Source: Asterias rubens
Taxonomy: Eukaryota > Echinodermata > Asteroidea > Forcipulatida > Asteriidae
Reading direction: 5' to 3'
Assembly (NCBI RefSeq): GCF_902459465.1
Contig: NC_047068.1
Span: forward strand, 8,742,001-8,806,000
Length of the DNA stretch: 64,000 bases
Below, in pieces: positions 32,601-44,900 of the stretch. The notes under the pieces were generated by a model, which did not search any database, was not told where the DNA came from, and worked only from the letters and a program-made list of their open reading frames with translations. Made by a program: the position numbers and the translations under genes. Positions within the stretch are counted from its first letter, which is position 1, and each line of letters begins with the position of its first letter.

Positions 32601-35600
32601 CCCTTGCCACCTAGGTGTGTGCTTTCATGCTGAGGTCTCAAAATCAACTCAAATATTTTACTGAGAAATTACTTCTTTCTCAAAAACTACATTACTTCAG
32701 AGGGAGTCGTTTCTCACAATGTTTTATACTCTCAACAGCTCTCCATTGCTTGTGACTGAGTAAGTTTTTATGCTGACAATTATTTGAGTAGTGACTTCAA
32801 ATAATTAGATCAATATGTAAATGAACACTTTGAAATTGTAACGATTAAGTTATTTTTGTGATTAGATTGGGATCTGAGTGTTTGTCTTCATTACGAGTGT
32901 CGTCGGAAACAGCTCCAGAAACCCCACGCTTTAACGAGCTGGATAGACCTCAGAGCTACATATAGAGTGAGTATTAATACCATAATAAACCAAGTAGTGT
33001 TAGTTGACTGTGACCAAGTGAGTGAGTTACTGCGTGTACCACTGACCTGTACTACTGATAGTTAAAGCCATGGGACACCTTCGGTAAACAGTATTGTCCA
33101 AAGGCCCAGACTTCGTGTATCACAACTTTATATATAAAATAGCCCTGGCGGCCTTACACTTTCGATTTGTACTACTGTGTACAGAGAAAGAGTCCTATAT
33201 GGGGCTTTATATAAAATAACAAACCTGTTAAATTTAAGGCTCAATCGGTCATCGGAGTCGGGAGAAAATAACGTAAAAACCCACCTATGTTTCCGCACGT
33301 TTCGCCGTGTCATGACATGTGTTTAAAATAAGTGCGAAATTCTCGACAACGAGAATTGATAATTGTTTTAATGTTTTCTCAAAAAGTAATGCATTTCATG
33401 GAATAATATTTCAAGAGAAGTCTTTAACCATGACCTTCTGTAAACCCTGTAAATTATTTGTAAATCTGTGAACTTTTTTTTTTGGTTTTCTGTTCTGAAA
33501 GTGTATTGGCTTTAACCCTGAGCACTTGTTAAACGTTTTACCTGCTCTATTGCACAATGTCAAATGATGCAACAACATCATCCCAAATCACACTGTTGTG
33601 CACTGCCGCACTGACCAGGATGTGTTTGGGAAATGGATGAACTGTTCGTTGAGGGGGCAGTGAGCATTAGGCATTTTATCATTTAGGATAATAAAAGGAG
33701 TTGGGCTGTGTCCAAATTGGTGGAATGTGGCTGTTGCTTAGGGGTGTTTAGGCAAAATTGAACAGAAATAACAATAAAAGTCCGTGTGAAATTTTAACCT
33801 GAACACTGTCTACTTAAGTAGGATTTGAAACTTTGCATGGTGGAAATACGATATAGAAAGGTTTACGGTAACACCATGTAATGACTATCTCTAATGAGTT
33901 GGGGTGGTTCTGAAAAGAACCGTTGGTTTCAATTCAACTCAATGTTTCGATCAGTATGCTCTGATCGTCTTCTGGAGAAAGCTGGACTCTGATGCTGCAT
34001 GCTGCATGCTGCTTAAGTACTGTGGAGGTGGATTGGTGATGCACGAAGGCGGGAAATAGTGTCTACTTGCTGAGAAAACAGCAAAAATTAAATAAATCAG
34101 ATTCAACTGCTCTGGGGTGAAAATGTTTTCAAACACTATCACTTCAAAGGGAAACCTTTCCAAAAAAAAAATAGTCCATACCCTCAACCGCTGCAGTACT
34201 TCTCACTAGGCAAATTTTTATGGTAATTAATTTTTCAGTATACCAATCTGTGTCTGTGACCCTATCTTTAACTATTAGGAAATTAATTTTGTTGCCTATT
34301 TACTGTTTTTGTTTTGTTTTACAGAAGTTTTATGAGCGCAAACCGAATGGTCTCCATGGCGCTTTGCAGGATGTGGGGATAGAGTTTCATGGAAGACAAC
34401 ACTCTGGTAAGCTTGGAACACATGATGACCTATTGACCTCTTTTCGCGAGTTGGATCAACATTATTATTTAATATATTGGAATATAAGAAAAACTAACTT
34501 TATAATATGGGATTTGAGGCATTGCATGGTGAGGTATCATTATATGTTTGGTGAGCTTGCTCTAGTTATCGTCGGGAGACTCCTGACGATGACTAGTGCA
34601 ACACTAGTCAAAACGCTGAGATGAGACCAAAAGCTAAAAAGTAGTCGCGATCGATTTGCTACCTTCCACCCAGGTTATAGTTATGAGCAAGACTTCTTTT
34701 CAGAACTGAGAACGAAAATCTACTCTGTGGTAGTAGAATATTTAGCAAGACAAGTTCTCAAAAGAACATAATCTACCTGGCAAGTAGATACACACATGGT
34801 GTTACCGCAAACCAAATAAATATTAACTTCCTAATTTTTGTCTTTGACAGGTCTTGACGATGCCCGTAACACCGCCTCCCTAGCGTGGCGTATGATGTGT
34901 GATGGATGCCTCATGAAGATTACACGTACTATGCCTGGGGTAGGTCAACCTAGGTCGTTTGTTAAAACTTAATAGAAAGAGCTGCTACAAGGTGCCTGGA
35001 AAATTATAAGAAATAATCTGCTGATGTATTATTCCTAATCTTATAGAACAGGCCTCTGATTTGTCCAGTTGTTTGACTTTTAAATCATTGGTTATGTGGT
35101 CTCTTGGAAAACATTGATAGACTGTGGTAGGTGTCAAAGGAACACGTTGCCTTGGATCGGTCGAGTAACCCTTTGTTATAAAATGAATATGGTCGGCCAT
35201 TTATGAATTTGCCGACCGTGTTAGTTCGCGACGTAAAAGGAAAACTGGCAATTTTGAATGATTCTTGTGTAACCATATGCATTTTATAAACCAACTCGAC
35301 CGATCCAAGGCAACGTGTTCCTTTAAGGCCCACGTTCCAACACCCCCACTTTCAGACACCCCTACCCCAACTCTTTCAAAAGATCACAAGGGATTTTAAA
35401 ACATAGGGGATGTTGGAAAATACAGCAGGCACCAGGGTGCCAACAAAATATAGAAATTGGGGAAACCAGCAGATGGGTTTTGGAGATTGTCAACCCTCTG
35501 AATTCCCTGCACAGCCTGAAGTTTGAACAAAACTATAGACAATGTTACAAAGACCCTTCCAGTAAATCAAACCATTGTTCAAAAGACCATTTTCAAAAGA

Positions 35601-37986
35601 CACATTAGGCTAGTTATTTCCATGCAAACTACAACCTTGGTTAACATTGTCATTGCCAGCTTGTTACATGTTCATAATTAACTCATAGGAACAACAGAAT
35701 AATTGCCCCCTCAGTAACATCTAAATTTTTATGTCAATTATTGTTTTACAAGATTCAATTTAACACAATGAATACACTATATTTTTTTGAAGCCTTTACT
35801 TGCATAACACATGTATGTCCCACGCTGGGTCAATGGCATAATTATCGGTGTCGGTGTCATGTTAAAAGATTTAATTTTAACTATGAAAGGAGTTAATTAA
35901 ATATGAGCTATGAGATTTAACTCTTTTTTTGGGGGGGGGGGGGGGGGCGAATGGGGCTCAGCGAGTCGGACTAAAGTCATAACAAGTTTCGCAAGTCTTA
36001 AAGACTATGTTTAGTTGCAATAGATATTGTAAGTTTTGTATAAATTTTTGATGTTTTCAGTATTTATTGTCAAGAAGCTGAATGGTCAATATATATAAAA
36101 TTTAAATTTCAGTCAGTACTTTTCTTTTGTGTCATCGTTGGCTGTCTTCTGTTTGATTTACTTTCTGTTTGAGCCACCATACATAACTAAGTTGTTTTCA
36201 TTGTGATATATTTTCTGGGAAAAAAAACCTTTTTCATTAAACAAAAAGAAATAACAACATTGGCTTGTTGAAAAAAATTAACTTATTCCTAAGAAAGACA
36301 GGTGTGAAGAATTTGAAAATGTATACTATTATAAACAAACTCATACATACATACAATAACGTTTGTTTGGCATGTTCTCATCGATTTGTGACTTATTCAT
36401 TATTCTGTTTGGTGATTTCTGTTTAGCCTTGGGGCACGATCGATAAAAATGGTTGAAAAAAAAGCCGTAGGTGATACTAGATAAAGATGGTCGTTAAAAA
36501 GAAAACATTGCTCCTGTTAACTGTGGGTGACGCTCAATTAATATTGTTACAAACAAAAACAGAAAGATTGTCCCTTATTTATGTTATTTGTTACCATGGA
36601 GTACATTTTTCTTTTTTACAGGCGCAACAGATTAAACCAAAACCGGCAGCTCGTTCAACGACCATGCATCATCAAAGCGTACACCTAACCACACCTGCTG
36701 ATAACAAGCACGAGCATGGACTTGTGAGTCACACGCAGGGCATTAGTAACGAGGCAGCGAGTAATGGGGTCATGTTCTCGGAAACATCTGCAACGACTTC
36801 TCGTGGTTTTAAGATCTGGGAGGATCGTATATTTTCAGAGTCAGTTGTTAACGTGATAAAACCTAAAACGTCAATGCCGAGTTTGAATGGAAACAACTTT
36901 GAGATAAATAAAAACTGTACAGTCCTACCTGTTCAAACTAGACTTTTAGATCAGAATCGAAGAGAGGAATCCAAACCTTGTAATACAAGGACAGAGATGA
37001 AGTCAGTTCCACGGACCTTCAATACCAAAGACAATTTGAGCAGCCATAGAAAGTCTAGAGAAGCAGTGACTAATGGCGTGTATACTGCAACATCATCTAC
37101 AAATGCAAAACTGTCTGCTCCAGTCAGTTCAAGGAACTCAAGTCATTTTACCAAAGAGACAAGTATAGAGTGCATAAGTACATGTACATCAAAAGTGATT
37201 CAAAAGCCTAACACATTGTCATCATCTAAAACATCTTCAACTACGACTTCCTCAACATCTTCAATCTTAAAAACCCCACTGAGTGATAACCACATTCGGT
37301 CGGCTTCAGTTGGTTCGAATAACTTGAGTCATTTTATGAAAGATACAAGTACAAAATGCACTAGTACATCAAGAATAAGCCCAAAGCTAAACACCTCCTC
37401 ATCATCTAAAACACCTTCACCTATGAATAGGATTTCCTTAAAAAACACACTGAATATGCCCATACAGGGTACAAGGATACCCACCCCATCCAGCGGGTTT
37501 AAGACGCCCTATGCACCTGTACCCTACAGAACCCCGGGTTCAACAACCCCCAGAACACCCTTGCAGTCCAATCACCCTACACCCTCAGGTTGTAAAATCA
37601 CCCCGCCCATGTGCGGGTGTGGTCGTCGGGCTAAGAGGCGCACCGTTGTCTCACCCGGTCCTAATATTGGGCGTTTCTTTTACTCATGCACGCTTGGACG
37701 CCGAAGCAGCGAGGTTGGGCTGCTGGACGTGACCAACCATAAGAAAGGGTGTGGCTATTTTAAATGGGAGTCGATGATCTTAGCGGGGAAGCGACCTTTG
37801 ACATCACCTGCGACTCTGCAGAGTCAGAAGATTGTGAAACGACAAGCCGTTGAAACTCAAAATACAGCAGAATTTACATCACCTGCTTGCACTGTCCGAA
37901 CCTTACAGGCTGGCTCTGGTAGAAAGAGACTTGGCATCACAATGAGGGATGTTATCCGCCAGAAGAATCAGTTCAACAAATCATAG
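26659..37986 (+). CDS. ERI2: ERI2-like 3'-5' exoribonuclease with GRF zinc finger (nine coding exons)
   Basis: Exons: 26659-26684, 27507-27580, 28213-28293, 29761-29888, 31819-31960, 32866-32966, 34325-34406, 34851-34939, 36622-37986. All junctions are GT-AG and stay in frame, giving 695 aa; vertebrate ERI2 is about 690. The start MKSTKELARQLGL matches the family N-terminus. The DEDDh nuclease domain spans about residues 38-240: VIDFEST (Asp44, Glu46), TWSDWD (Asp153), and HSGLDD (His210, Asp215), so the catalytic set is complete. The middle (about 250-560) is Ser/Thr-rich and probably disordered. A GRF-type zinc finger lies at about 570-624. ERI1-family enzymes trim RNA 3' ends (histone mRNA, rRNA, small RNAs) using two metal ions; the exact ERI2 substrate is not established. 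An AATAAA lies at 38017-38022. It converges with NUF2. Introns hold several MITEs, one ending 40 bp before exon 5. Confidence 0.95.
26856..26993. mobile_element. Family G foldback, copy 1 (ERI2 intron 1)
   Basis: GGAAAAGTTTCCGTATGGCG at the left and the inverse CGCCATACGGAAAGTTATC at the right, about 138 bp, with an AT-rich centre. Confidence 0.8.
28395..28782. mobile_element. Family A MITE, forward (ERI2 intron 3)
   Basis: TTAA at 28395-28398 and 28779-28782. It keeps the complete central hairpin, with GAGGTCTCAAGATCTGAGGTCTC near 28588 in spaced form, so it is one of the better-preserved copies. Confidence 0.88.
31462..31779. mobile_element. Family A MITE, forward, internally deleted (ERI2 intron 4)
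   Basis: TTAA at 31462-31465 and 31776-31779. The segment holding TCAAAGACCAG and CTTGGTGTATC is absent. The right end is 39 bp from the acceptor of exon 5. Just upstream, 31252-31455 resembles family F (TATAGAGCTGCTTAATGGC). Confidence 0.8.
32457..32800. mobile_element. Family A MITE, forward, right end lost (ERI2 intron 5)
   Basis: Left end GTAAAGACACTGGACACTATTGG is intact; the copy fades after ACAATTATTTGAGTAGTGAC, 65 bp before exon 6. Confidence 0.8.
33066..33511. mobile_element. Family D foldback MITE, second copy (ERI2 intron 6)
   Basis: TTAA at 33062-33065 and 33512-33515. Compared with 6654-7003 it has an extra block at about 33139-33210 that starts and ends with the TTATATATAAAAT / TTATATAAAAT wording, which looks like a secondary insertion. 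Confidence 0.82.
35136..35326. mobile_element. Family C foldback, short copy (ERI2 intron 8)
   Basis: The ends AAAGGAACACGTTGCCTTGG and inverse are about 190 bp apart, with the GGTCGGCCAT and GCCGACCGTGTTAGT centre retained. TTAA on the right only. Confidence 0.8.
36622..37986 (+). CDS. ERI2: ERI2 terminal exon: disordered linker and GRF zinc finger
   Basis: The 1365-bp last exon begins after CTTTTTTACAG at 36621 and carries 454 codons and TAG. The first three quarters are Ser/Thr/Pro-rich with repeated SSSKT and SRNSSHFTK/SNNLSHFMK motifs, suggesting an internal duplication. From 37612 it encodes the GRF zinc finger: CGCG, then GRFFYSC, then KGCGYFKW, giving the expected Cys ligands. GRF fingers bind single-stranded nucleic acid in other proteins. 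The open frame continues upstream into the intron to 36487, but the acceptor and the family alignment place the exon start at 36622. Confidence 0.92.
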   Translation, partial: AQQIKPKPAARSTTMHHQSVHLTTPADNKHEHGLVSHTQGISNEAASNGVMFSETSATTSRGFKIWEDRIFSESVVNVIKPKTSMPSLNGNNFEINKNCTVLPVQTRLLDQNRREESKPCNTRTEMKSVPRTFNTKDNLSSHRKSREAVTNGVYTATSSTNAKLSAPVSSRNSSHFTKETSIECISTCTSKVIQKPNTLSSSKTSSTTTSSTSSILKTPLSDNHIRSASVGSNNLSHFMKDTSTKCTSTSRISPKLNTSSSSKTPSPMNRISLKNTLNMPIQGTRIPTPSSGFKTPYAPVPYRTPGSTTPRTPLQSNHPTPSGCKITPPMCGCGRRAKRRTVVSPGPNIGRFFYSCTLGRRSSEVGLLDVTNHKKGCGYFKWESMILAGKRPLTSPATLQSQKIVKRQAVETQNTAEFTSPACTVRTLQAGSGRKRLGITMRDVIRQKNQFNKS

Positions 37987-38252
37987 CGGATAGAAATGAA
38001 ATTAAGACAGTGGCAAAATAAAACGGTAACATATATCACAACAAATGAATGAATGATGTCAAATTAAATCACATATTTGATTTCAGAAAATGTTTTATAT
38101 ACACAATTAAATTTATAAGTTAAAAGCAAACTGTACATTAGCTATAAGCACTAAGTGTTCACACTACCGAAACACAATGTCAATTATTTTATAACATTGT
38201 TATTCAAGAGAATTGAATACATGTAACCCTTTGATACCTATTCCTCCTGGGG

Positions 38253-38400
38253 TGGATTTCACAAAGAGTTAGGACTAGTCCTTTCGCGAGTTAGGAAGAG
38301 TTACTCGTCCTAACTTAGGACTAGCTGTCTGTTTTTGATATCTCTTAGGATTTGTCCTAAGTTAGGACTAGTCCTAACTCTTTGTGAAATCGATCCCAGC
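38253..38400. mobile_element. Family E palindromic element (TTAGGACTAGTCCTAA)
   Basis: Starts GGTGGATTTCACAAAGAGTT and ends with the inverse AACTCTTTGTGAAATCGATCC; inside are many TTAGGAC/GTCCTAA half-sites. About 148 bp, between the convergent ends of ERI2 and NUF2. Confidence 0.75.
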
Positions 38401-38972
38401 TCTTGGTGACATTTATAGTAAATTAAAACAAAAGTCCTTGATTTACAAACATGTGTGCACAGACTTAACTATTTTAATGCTACCCCGGAGTGTGTGGACT
38501 TGAGAACAAACGAGGTATACATGTACATAATGTATGTACAGTGTACTTGAAACACTATGTGGACTTACAAATATTCACACAGTGTAAATTATAGGTGTTG
38601 GCGAATGGGAGTTTCAGAACAAAGGAATATCCACACAGTGTGTGTGTGTACATTACATGTGTAAGATGTGTACAGGTGTGTGTAAGATGTGTACAGGTGC
38701 ATGTAATTGCAACAGCTTACTCCCCTTGTCTTCAAAATGTTCTCAGTCTGCCCTACTGAAAGAATGTGAAATAAATTAAAAAAATAACTGAGGAAATATT
38801 GTGATTATTTGTGAGTTATTTTCAGTGTTGGTTTAAACAAACAAATAAACAAACATGTTATTCCTAATGGTACTGTTACCTTTACCAAATCCGAAATTAA
38901 CTATTTACATTAAATCTTTGTAAGTAAGGAGTAATGACATACTACAATATACAGGCAGTAAAGCATCAAAGC

Positions 38973-41900
38973 TTAGCGGGCACCTAGTATTGCCTTAGGA
39001 TTGGATTTCTCAAAAGCAACGGCCAAGTCCTTGTGGTAAGCGTCAATCTGCAAAAGAAGAAGGGAAATAATTGAAAAAAGTGATGCGAATTTTGTTTTTC
39101 TTTTCTCAACCTGACAGAAAAATACAATTATCGTACATTTGAATACCTGAAGGCCCATTGTAATGACTTTATTTATATTCTAAAATCAAATTATGAGAAG
39201 GGTATGAATTAGTATACCCCGGAAGTGATAAAATCTTTTTTTTTTTAGAGCGCCCTTATGCGGTAAAACATTCAGCTATTGGTCTTAGCATGTTTTATTT
39301 CTAATGGAAGCACATGTAACTTACACTCTGCAGTAAGTCTGAGTAGCTGGCTCTGGCCTCCGCCATCTTGGCATCGTGGATCATCTCCGCTTCAGCTAGC
39401 TGCAAGACAAGAGGAAAAGAGAAAAGATTCAGAAATGAGTTATTAACTCAAGTTGGTATTCGAATCCAAGTCATGTGTCCTTGAGCAAGACAGGAATCTT
39501 TGAGCCAAATTGGCTACCAGTTTTGCATACTCCTAAGGAGATGAGATGGTTTTCGTAATGCTTAAGGCCCAATGAACAGGGGTAGTAATAGAAGAAGGCA
39601 CTTTGATATGCTTAAATAATTGCCTCATAAATAAGCCTATTACTAAAACATTACAAAGAACGGAAGCACAGAGGTTAAAGACTTCTTGTCAAACAGTTGA
39701 GATGAAAACAACCGGAGAGACGGCAGCAACATAAAAAAACTTGAGGAAAGGCGATCTTGGAGATGCTAATAAATAAAGAATTTGAGAAGAACAGGGAGGA
39801 GAGGGTGTGCAAGAGAGAGAAAGAGGGGAGGGAGCAGCAATGAAAAAAAAGTACACTAAATTCTATATTACAATCAATGTGTAAAGAATGCAGTTTTTAA
39901 AATAAGCATTGATATTGTTCAGGACAACAACAGCATTAAACAAGCAATAACATAATTAACATTTTGTTGCACATGATGAAGATATTGGGTTTGGCACAAG
40001 TTAAAAGAACAGTAACAACATATTAAAACTGAAGAAACAAAATAACAATTTGGGTGTAATCATTCTTGCAAATGAGGGAAACATTAAAGGCAGTGGACAC
40101 TATTGGTAATTACTCAAAATAAATATTAGCATAAAACCTTACTTGGTGACGAGTAATGGGGAGAGGTTGATGGTATAAAACATTGTGAGAAACAGCTCCC
40201 TCTAAAGTGCCATAGTTTTAGAGAAAGACGTAATTTTCCACGAATTTGATTTTGAGACCTCAGATTTAGAAGAGGTCTCGAAATCAACCATCTAAACGCA
40301 CACTATCGTGTGACAAGGGCGTTTTTTTCTTTCATTATCACCTCGCAAGTTCGATGACCAATTGAGCTCAAATTTTCACAGGTTTGTTATTTTACGCTTA
40401 TGTTGATATACACCAACTGTGAAGGCTAGTCTTTGACAATTACCAATAGTGTCCACTGCCTTTAAAGTTGATTTCAATGAATTGGATAGTAACAAACTAT
40501 TCTTGTATCATACAAATCACATACAAATAAAAGTTTCATTTATAAGACACATTTATGAGACAAAGTCATAGACCCCTATAGGCACAATAAATACATCCTA
40601 TCATGCTTGACTTGTGGCAGAGGGAAGCCCCTCGCTCCCAGTGTCTTCTCTAAACACACTCTTCAATGAGCCTTTTTGAGTTTTGAGGTATGGCGGACAC
40701 GATAGGAGTGTACTGTTTGGTTTGGGTGTGTACACACAAATTCACCCAAACCTTATAGTGTTGAAGCATTGTGTTCGCCATATCTCAACCTGAAAATTCC
40801 TCAAATAGAATTCATGAGATTCCCTGAAAACAATGAAGAAACAAAGAAGTGGTGGGGGAATCTGGCCACATGACAAGCACCAAAATATATACATGGGTTC
40901 ATGAAAGTCAATACAGAATCTGACAGTTTGTGAACCTGCCAGCTTACAATTCTAACATCAAGTATTGGGAGCAAAATATAATATGTATTCAGCTATTAGT
41001 TTTGCAATATTATACACACAAATGATAAAAATCCACAGAAAAACAGTATACATTTAATACACAGCTTGCCTGCCAGGAATGCTCTGGCACAGCCATGTAA
41101 CCCGCATGAGCAACAGAAGCATGGACTTCCAGCAGGCACAGTTTGTAAAAAGCTCAATGGAGGGAAAACATGAAATCTGACATTCAACGGATATAAAAAC
41201 ACACACAAATCTACTCTAGAATTGAAGAAAGAGGGTATATTTTGGAATTTGTTTAGCTGTAAGCCTAATATTCAGCTGTTATTTGTTTACTGCAATTCTG
41301 AACAAGGTCCAAACTGGAAATCAGTTAAGCTCGGTTCATACTTCCTGCGAATGCGGATGGATGCGAAGCGAATGTTGACGTCACAAAATTCGGAACGAAT
41401 TTCGCAGCAGTTCAGCTCTGTTCAACTTACTTGCGAATATCGCTGCAAAAGGATAGTTGTGACGTCAAATTCAGGTGAAATTGGTTTCGCATTCGCAGGA
41501 AGTATGAACCGGGCTTTACAAGGCCCCAACCCCAGAAACCATTAACGAGGCCTAAACCGGTAACCATTGACAAAGCCCGAACCAGTGCCTACCTGTTCTC
41601 TGACATGAGCTTTCTTCTCGTCAACTGCCGATATTTGTTCCATCTTCTTCTGCTGCTTCTGGGAACAACTCTTCAAATCGCTGTTAATCGATAAAAGAAA
41701 TAAACGTCAAGGGTTCAAATGCGCAAATAACATTTACAAAGACATTAGAGACTGCAGGTGGCAAGAGACATAATTAATAGTAGCAATTGTTTGCGTTATT
41801 CTAGGCATGCCCACATTCTCTAGAGCAATCACGTTTGCCGAGTCTGCAATTTTAAAACTTGCCCATTGTAAAAACCATTGTACACATACATACATACATG

Positions 41901-44900
41901 TAGTGAATAAAACATCATTACATCATGTACAATATATGCACACGCATACAGATGGCAGATAAAGTGCAAGCTGACAGAACTACATCAGCTCGGACCAATC
42001 CTAACACAGATATTGCAAACTTACGCCACTGCACGTTTATCCAATGAAATCATTGTAATATATTAATATTATATAGCGCATATATCCACCAACAAGGTAC
42101 TCAAGGCGCTGAGTATACACAAACTTTTAGAAAGATAGGTTATTGAAGTTATGAATTCTGAGACTCAATTATTTAGCACCTTATAAGGGTTTACAAGGTG
42201 CTAAGGCCCATACAACAGCCACAGCCAGGAACACCGGGGCGAACCCCTTCTCTTTTCGATAAGTGCACTGGGTTCTTTTACATGAGTTACACAACACGTG
42301 GGACCAACGGCTTTACGTCCCATCCGAAGGACGAAGCAATTCGGGGCTCCTAACCGCTTAGCCACAACACTTCCATGTATCCAATAAAATTAATGGGCCT
42401 GTAAAACCAGTGCCTGACTCTACCCTTTCTGATAAAAACGGGGAACAATTGTAAAGCTTTCCGTAACCTCTTAACTATTACATTTACCTTTCCATTGACT
42501 TGATGATCTCTTTCACATCCTCTTTGCTGTGCTGATGTTGAAGCTGCACCTTGGCAAATTTTTCTTGTTTTGTCTCCAGCTGACGATTCCGCTGAGCCTC
42601 CTTGGCAGTCAGGTCTCTCAGAGCGTCCTTCTGGGTCAGGATATGATCTCGGACCTTCTCTACTTCACTTTTTGATTCTCTGTTTGGAAAAGAAAGATTT
42701 TAAAATCAGTGTTTTGTTTTCTAGCTGTCGATTCCGCTGAGCCGCCTTGGCAGTCAGATCTCTCAAAGCATCCTTCTGGGTCAGGATATGATCTCGGTTC
42801 TTCTCTACTTCACTTTTTGATTCTCTGTTTGGAAAACGAAGGGTTTTAAAATCAGTGTTTTGGCCTCTAGCTGTCTATTTTGCCAAGCTTCCTCGGTAGA
42901 GTTGTCTCCTTAGATATGTTAGAGATAGCAGGTCTCCTGTAACTCATTTTTGGCTCTGTTTGGGAGGGACGAACAATTCTTGAATTAGAAGCATTTTCAG
43001 TAGCATAAACAAATCTAGAGAGCCATCCTTCAACAGCTAAAGGGGAGGGGAGGGGCTTGGAGGAAGGGGGAGGGGAGAAGGTAAAATGAAAGAAAAAATT
43101 ATGAACAAACTGAAGGACTCTCATCTCAATACTGGCAGCTAGCACAATGTCAGTTAAAAATCAAAAAAGAAAACATTGACAGATCGAAAAGTGGAATTTA
43201 ATTCAAATCATCGCGACAGTTTCAAGTCAAAAGAATCTACTCAAAATTGCTCAAATCAGTAAATATCCAGACAAATCACACAATGAAACATACAAATTTA
43301 AAACATAAATTATCTTACTTCTGCTTCTCAAGTTCGTTGTTGATAGCCATGATGAGCTTAACTCCCTGCTCGCTTGCCTCGCATGTCTCCATCCTCTTTT
43401 CCTTCTGACCTTTCAACTCATGTAGCCTGTGACCTCTGTCCTCCTTAGCCTTCTTTCCAGCCGCTATGGCATTGTGCATCCGTGTCATGTCAGTCTTGAT
43501 CCTCTCGGGGGATTGTATGATCTGCGGTCGGAGCTTGTTGCAGGATTCTCTGCCCTCGATGGTGTGTAATTTCAGTTGCTCCTATGAAAGGGAGTCGGAG
43601 GTAAATCATAAAATTAACTTGTAAAGTTTGGGTATTTAACGGAGGTTTCTATTCAAATGTGAGTCAGCCCACCTCACTACTTGTGGCGTGGTTGGGCCGA
43701 GGGGATATGAGCATCCGACTCAAGTTCTGATGTTTCTGAACAGCAGAGTGTGGGTTCGAAGTACCAGTTGTGACACTTGGGTCTTTAAAGGCAGTGGACA
43801 CTATTGGTAAAAACTCAAAATAGTTATTAGCATAAAACCTTTTGTGGTAACGAGTAATGGGGAAGAGGTTGATAGTATAAATTGTGAGAAACGGCCCCCT
43901 CTGAAGTAATGTAGTTTTCGAGAAAGAAGCAATTTGATATGCGACCTCAGATTTAGAACTTCAAGCATCGAAATCAAGCATCTAAAAGCTCACAACTTCG
44001 TGTGACAAGGGTGTTTTGTCAACCACTTGAAAACACTGGTTCTTTTCAGAACCACCCCAACTCATTTAGAGATACATCATAAAATGGTGTTACCGCAATT
44101 AAGAACCGCAATACTTTCCATAAAGAGGACGTGGTTCACCACAGTGTTACTGGTTTGTTCTGCAGCAATACACATTGCTTCACAGCACCTTGTTAACCAT
44201 TACATGGTGCTACGTTTTCCCATAATGAGGATACTATTCTCACCAATCTGGCGGACTTCTCTGAGAAGCTGGTCTTGATTCTGTGAATGTCTTGTTGCTG
44301 TACGGCTTGATCTTGTTTGTACTCGTTCATTCTTGCTCCAAGTCCCTCCACCTTGTCCGCCATCTACACAGATTAAAAATAATAATAATGGACATTTGTA
44401 AAGCGCCGTATCTGTCAGAAAGACAATCGGCCCGTAGAAAAAGAACTCTGCTAATGACTGTAACAGTCGTAACCAGTTTTGAGTTTGAAACCACACTACT
44501 AGGGTCCGTTGTCATGTCCATCCAAAGACTTACCTTTAAGACTCAATCTGCTTGTGTCTTGCAGTGCTGGCCACGGCACAAACGCTATCTTACTTGCATA
44601 GGACTCGAAAAGTGTTCAGTAAATATGTTAAAGTAGACGATTGTAGAGGGTACACTTTAGATGAATCATCAAAAAACCTAATTCATCAGGCGATCAAAAT
44701 ATGGTCAACTAATTTTGACAACTTTTACAAACTGATTAAAGGAAATTATAGCACCAAACCGGCGGTGATAAGTCTTGTACCCTACCTCCTGAATGCAGAC
44801 TTCCTTCTCAGCTCTGAGTGCCTTGATGTTATTAATCTGTGTCTTGTGTTCATCGATGAGTCTTAGATATTGCTCATGTTGTTCCTTTACACCATCCTAA

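Noticed and set aside
36487-36621. Upstream extension of the ERI2 last exon to an ATG at 36487
   Set aside because: The sequence ends in a pyrimidine run and CAG at 36621, and the frame joins cleanly to the exon ending at 34939; the extension is intronic.
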